Assembly (NCBI RefSeq): GCF_015070875.1
Contig: NZ_JADDIV010000001.1
Span: 215,045 to 279,044, forward strand
Source of the DNA: Ramlibacter pallidus
GTDB taxonomy: Bacteria; Pseudomonadota; Gammaproteobacteria; Burkholderiales; Burkholderiaceae_C
DNA: 64,000 bases
Reading direction: 5' to 3'
In this document: positions 62,475-64,000 of the stretch, in pieces
How positions within the stretch are numbered: the stretch's first letter is position 1
Layout: each line of letters begins with the position of its first letter
Notes under the pieces: generated by a model
Seen by the model: the letters and a program-made list of their open reading frames with translations, nothing else
Database searches by the model: none
What the model was told of the DNA's origin: nothing
Program-made: the position numbers and the translations under genes

Positions 62475-63245
62475 TCATTCGCGCGGCACCAAGATCGAGG
62501 CGGACGTCATGCCCATATCAATGTTCATTGCTTGCTTCAGTCCGTACTTCTCTTCTAGGTATCGAATGACGGCGCCTGGGTTGGACCGGTCAACCTCGCC
62601 GTCAATGACATAGGCAGCACCCTCCCCCTCTTCGCCGAAAGGGTCAATAAGCCCGTTCTTCAGGCGGGCTGCGAAGGGAGAGTCCCTTAGCGACTTCCAC
62701 TTCGATGAGTAAGGATTAAGACAGAGCTTCACCGTCAGCGTGTTTCCGTTTAGGTATGTGACGTACGCACCGTCCAGGACGTTTCGGAAGCGATAGAAGT
62801 CTGAGTTTCGAAAAAAGTAGCACGTACGATGATGGCCGTCTCCATTCAGCTCGAACACTCGTGTTGAGCCATAGAGGGTCGACATCAACTGATAGTGTTT
62901 CGCTTCGCCATCGAATCCCGTACCGGTGAACCAAAGAACCCGGAGATCGTGCTGGACGTCAGCCGAGGTCGAGGAGAGTTGGCCAACGGCCTTCCTCACG
63001 ATTCCGGAGAGGCGATTGTTCGACCTGAGCGGAAGCGTTTGGCCATGCACTCCACCGCCACGCAGCGTCTTAAGGCGGTGTTCAATGGACAACGCGTCCT
63101 CGAACTTCGTTTTCTCCTCCGCAATGAGCCTGCATTCCTCAAGGGAGACAAGCCAGTCGCATTCCTCTTTCGTGGAGGTCGGAAGGGGCTCCACTTGAGC
63201 GCCCCATGACCTGAACGCTTGGACGGCAATGGAAGGTGGTTCCAT
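62475..63245 (-). CDS. Cassette gene: 256-residue unknown protein
   Basis: A soluble protein: MEPPSIAVQAFRSWGAQVEP at the start, then helical, Lys/Glu-rich segments and a beta-rich second half (FELNGDGHHRTCYFF, NGNTLTVKLCLN). No family recognised. The ATG at 63245 lies 4 nt from attC I; the longer in-frame extension upstream is attC-encoded and is not counted. It ends 1 nt from attC H. The base composition (more A/T) is lower in G+C than the flanking chromosome, consistent with foreign origin. Confidence 0.72.
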   Translation of the reverse strand: MEPPSIAVQAFRSWGAQVEPLPTSTKEECDWLVSLEECRLIAEEKTKFEDALSIEHRLKTLRGGGVHGQTLPLRSNNRLSGIVRKAVGQLSSTSADVQHDLRVLWFTGTGFDGEAKHYQLMSTLYGSTRVFELNGDGHHRTCYFFRNSDFYRFRNVLDGAYVTYLNGNTLTVKLCLNPYSSKWKSLRDSPFAARLKNGLIDPFGEEGEGAAYVIDGEVDRSNPGAVIRYLEEKYGLKQAMNIDMGMTSASILVPRE

Positions 63246-63249
63246 GAGG

Positions 63250-63361
63250 GCTAATGTCGGAGTTGACCGGCACGCAGCGGCATTGCGCCGCAGGACGTAT
63301 GCTTCCGCGCACGGCCTACGGCGCAATGCCGGTGCGTGTCCGCGTCGAACGCTTGTTATGC
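63250..63361 (-). other. attC site I (112 bp)
   Basis: Plus-strand ends are GGCTAAT and GTTATGC. Stem subtype as in E and G: GCAGCGGCATTGCGCCGCAGG and its complement. Confidence 0.85.
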
Positions 63362-63877
63362 CTCATGGCGCTCGTACAGAAAGTCAGTAGAAATGTGCGG
63401 GGAGCGACGCAAATGGTACTCCAGCTGGTCACGTTTCAGCCAATCCTCCTCGACGAGAGAGCCCTCCTCGAAGTCCGCGAGGTCCAAGCCGTCGTGCCAA
63501 TTACCAGCGGTGGATACGCGCTTCACGTACACCCGAGAAGTCGCCTTCCGTCCTAGCTGCTCCAGAACGTCCAGAACACGGATTCCTTCGATCACTACGT
63601 AGGGGAACCACCGCTGGAGGTTGTCGAGGTCTCTAGCCAGATGCTCCACCCTAAGCTTCTCGATATAGTCCGTCACGTCTCTGTCGGGATCGACGTAGCA
63701 GTCGAGTCCCACCCGGAAGCCGTTAAGCAGTTCAGCGACCACGAACGACAGGTTGGTCTTGCCAGCCCCCATAAAGCCATCGATCGCAACGATGTGTCCT
63801 CCGGGTTGGCCACGGCAGGCAATTCCCAGAACCAGGCTTTGCGGCGTTCGGACAGTCTCTAGCCTATCGTGAGGCAT
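63356..63877 (-). CDS. Cassette gene: P-loop NTPase, uridine kinase-like
   Basis: A 173-residue P-loop protein. The Walker A motif is GFMGAGKTN (about residues 34-42), followed by FVVAELLNGFRVGLDCYVD and the acid-rich VVIEGIRVLDVLEQLG, typical of nucleoside or other small-molecule kinases. It resembles uridine kinase/phosphoribulokinase-like cassettes; the acceptor is unknown. The start ATG (63877) is inside the R' core of attC J (GTTATGC), so the cassette boundary sets the start codon. Confidence 0.75.
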   Translation of the reverse strand: MPHDRLETVRTPQSLVLGIACRGQPGGHIVAIDGFMGAGKTNLSFVVAELLNGFRVGLDCYVDPDRDVTDYIEKLRVEHLARDLDNLQRWFPYVVIEGIRVLDVLEQLGRKATSRVYVKRVSTAGNWHDGLDLADFEEGSLVEEDWLKRDQLEYHLRRSPHISTDFLYERHEA

Positions 63878-63987
63878 AACGTGAAGGTGACCGGCACGTT
63901 GCGGCAAGGGGCCGCACGGTGCACGATTTCCAACGGCGCCGTGCGGCCCCTTGCTGCAACGTGTCCGAGTCGACCGACCTGTTATGC
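63874..63987 (-). other. attC site J (114 bp)
   Basis: Plus-strand ends are GCATAAC and GTTATGC. It is nearly identical to site B, with stem GTTGCGGCAAGGGGCCGCAC. The next cassette begins at 63988 and is cut by the window edge after 13 bp. Confidence 0.87.
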
Positions 63988-64000
63988 ATCACCGTCACGG

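Larger units (their letters stand above)
58904..64000 (-). mobile_element. Integron gene-cassette array (attC cluster), continuing past the window
   Basis: Ten attC sites or remnants of one orientation are spaced every 0.2-0.9 kb, with single small genes between them. All genes run on the minus strand. In each complete site the minus-strand order is R'' (consensus GTCTAAC) + AGGTCGTTCGACGCGGAC, a variable hairpin, then CCGGTCAACTCCGACGTTAG(A/G)C (R'). This is the integron attC plan. Sites are of the same family, with variation in the loop, as in sedentary chromosomal arrays. No integron integrase gene is seen. By the usual cassette order, integrase and attI would be to the right, beyond 64,000. 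It may also be an integrase-less attC cluster (CALIN). Confidence 0.9.

Noticed and set aside
63245..63326. Extended start of the 256-residue cassette protein at 63326
   Set aside because: The 27 extra residues are encoded by attC I, so the ATG at 63245 next to the cassette boundary is the likely start.
59479..63877. Antibiotic resistance or toxin-antitoxin genes in the cassettes
   Set aside because: Cassette products were read for known resistance enzymes and toxin-antitoxin families; none is recognisable, and the kinase-like protein cannot be assigned a drug substrate from sequence alone.
58904..64000. Regular repeats resembling a CRISPR array
   Set aside because: The repeated units are 83-115 bp, imperfectly palindromic, and separated by whole genes of 0.2-0.9 kb. 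This is attC structure, not short direct repeats with spacers.

Overview
The window is high-GC bacterial DNA. Dense coding, the gene order dapF - DUF484 - xerC, a Bug/TctC-type binding protein, duplicated branched-chain-type ABC binding proteins and the overall gene content suggest a betaproteobacterium of the Burkholderiales, probably Comamonadaceae (Ramlibacter/Variovorax-like). The taxon is an inference; no rRNA is present.

Layout. 1-14.5 kb is mostly core or housekeeping: partial xerC, a DUF484 gene, dapF, an HCCA-isomerase-like thioredoxin-fold gene, an FAD oxidoreductase, a TctC-type binding protein, a Nudix/metallo-beta-lactamase fusion, a DUF898/M48 pair, the RNase P RNA gene (rnpB, minus strand), htpX, and a coupled pyrC - NYN/OST-HTH - DUF3025 operon. 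14.6-19 kb holds a glutamate/aspartate ABC operon (gltIJKL) under a HypT-like LysR gene. 19-24.5 kb carries assorted genes, including an Atm1-type ABC exporter. 24.7-32.7 kb is a LIV-type ABC operon (livHMGF) followed by an acyl-CoA ligase and two near-duplicate binding proteins. 33.9-45.9 kb is an apparent catabolic island: flavodoxin-fold reductase, creatininase-family hydrolase, NitT/TauT-type ABC transporter, two binding proteins, two FAD oxidases, a RidA-like protein, two Rieske oxygenases and an amidohydrolase, probably for an N-heterocyclic or amide-bearing compound. A GrdB-like reductase with Cys at the selenocysteine position faces it. 46.9-54.4 kb carries a TerC-FtsH coupled pair and assorted enzymes. 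54.4-58.9 kb is a run of small, tightly packed, mostly unknown genes, all on the minus strand.

The most interesting region is 58.9-64.0 kb: an integron gene-cassette array. It has eight complete attC sites (about 83-115 bp) and two half-sites, in one orientation, separating small, mostly unrecognised genes that are all on the minus strand. Cassette start codons sit 0-16 nt from the preceding attC core, with no clear Shine-Dalgarno sequence, and several genes end inside the next attC. No integron integrase is in the window; the attC orientation puts any intI/attI beyond the right edge, otherwise this is an integrase-less attC cluster. One half-site has fused two cassettes into one reading frame, and another marks the junction with the chromosome. 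Smaller oddities are BIME/MITE-like inverted repeats at three sites, a G-rich palindrome inside two unrelated coding sequences, and a triple hairpin between gltK and gltL.
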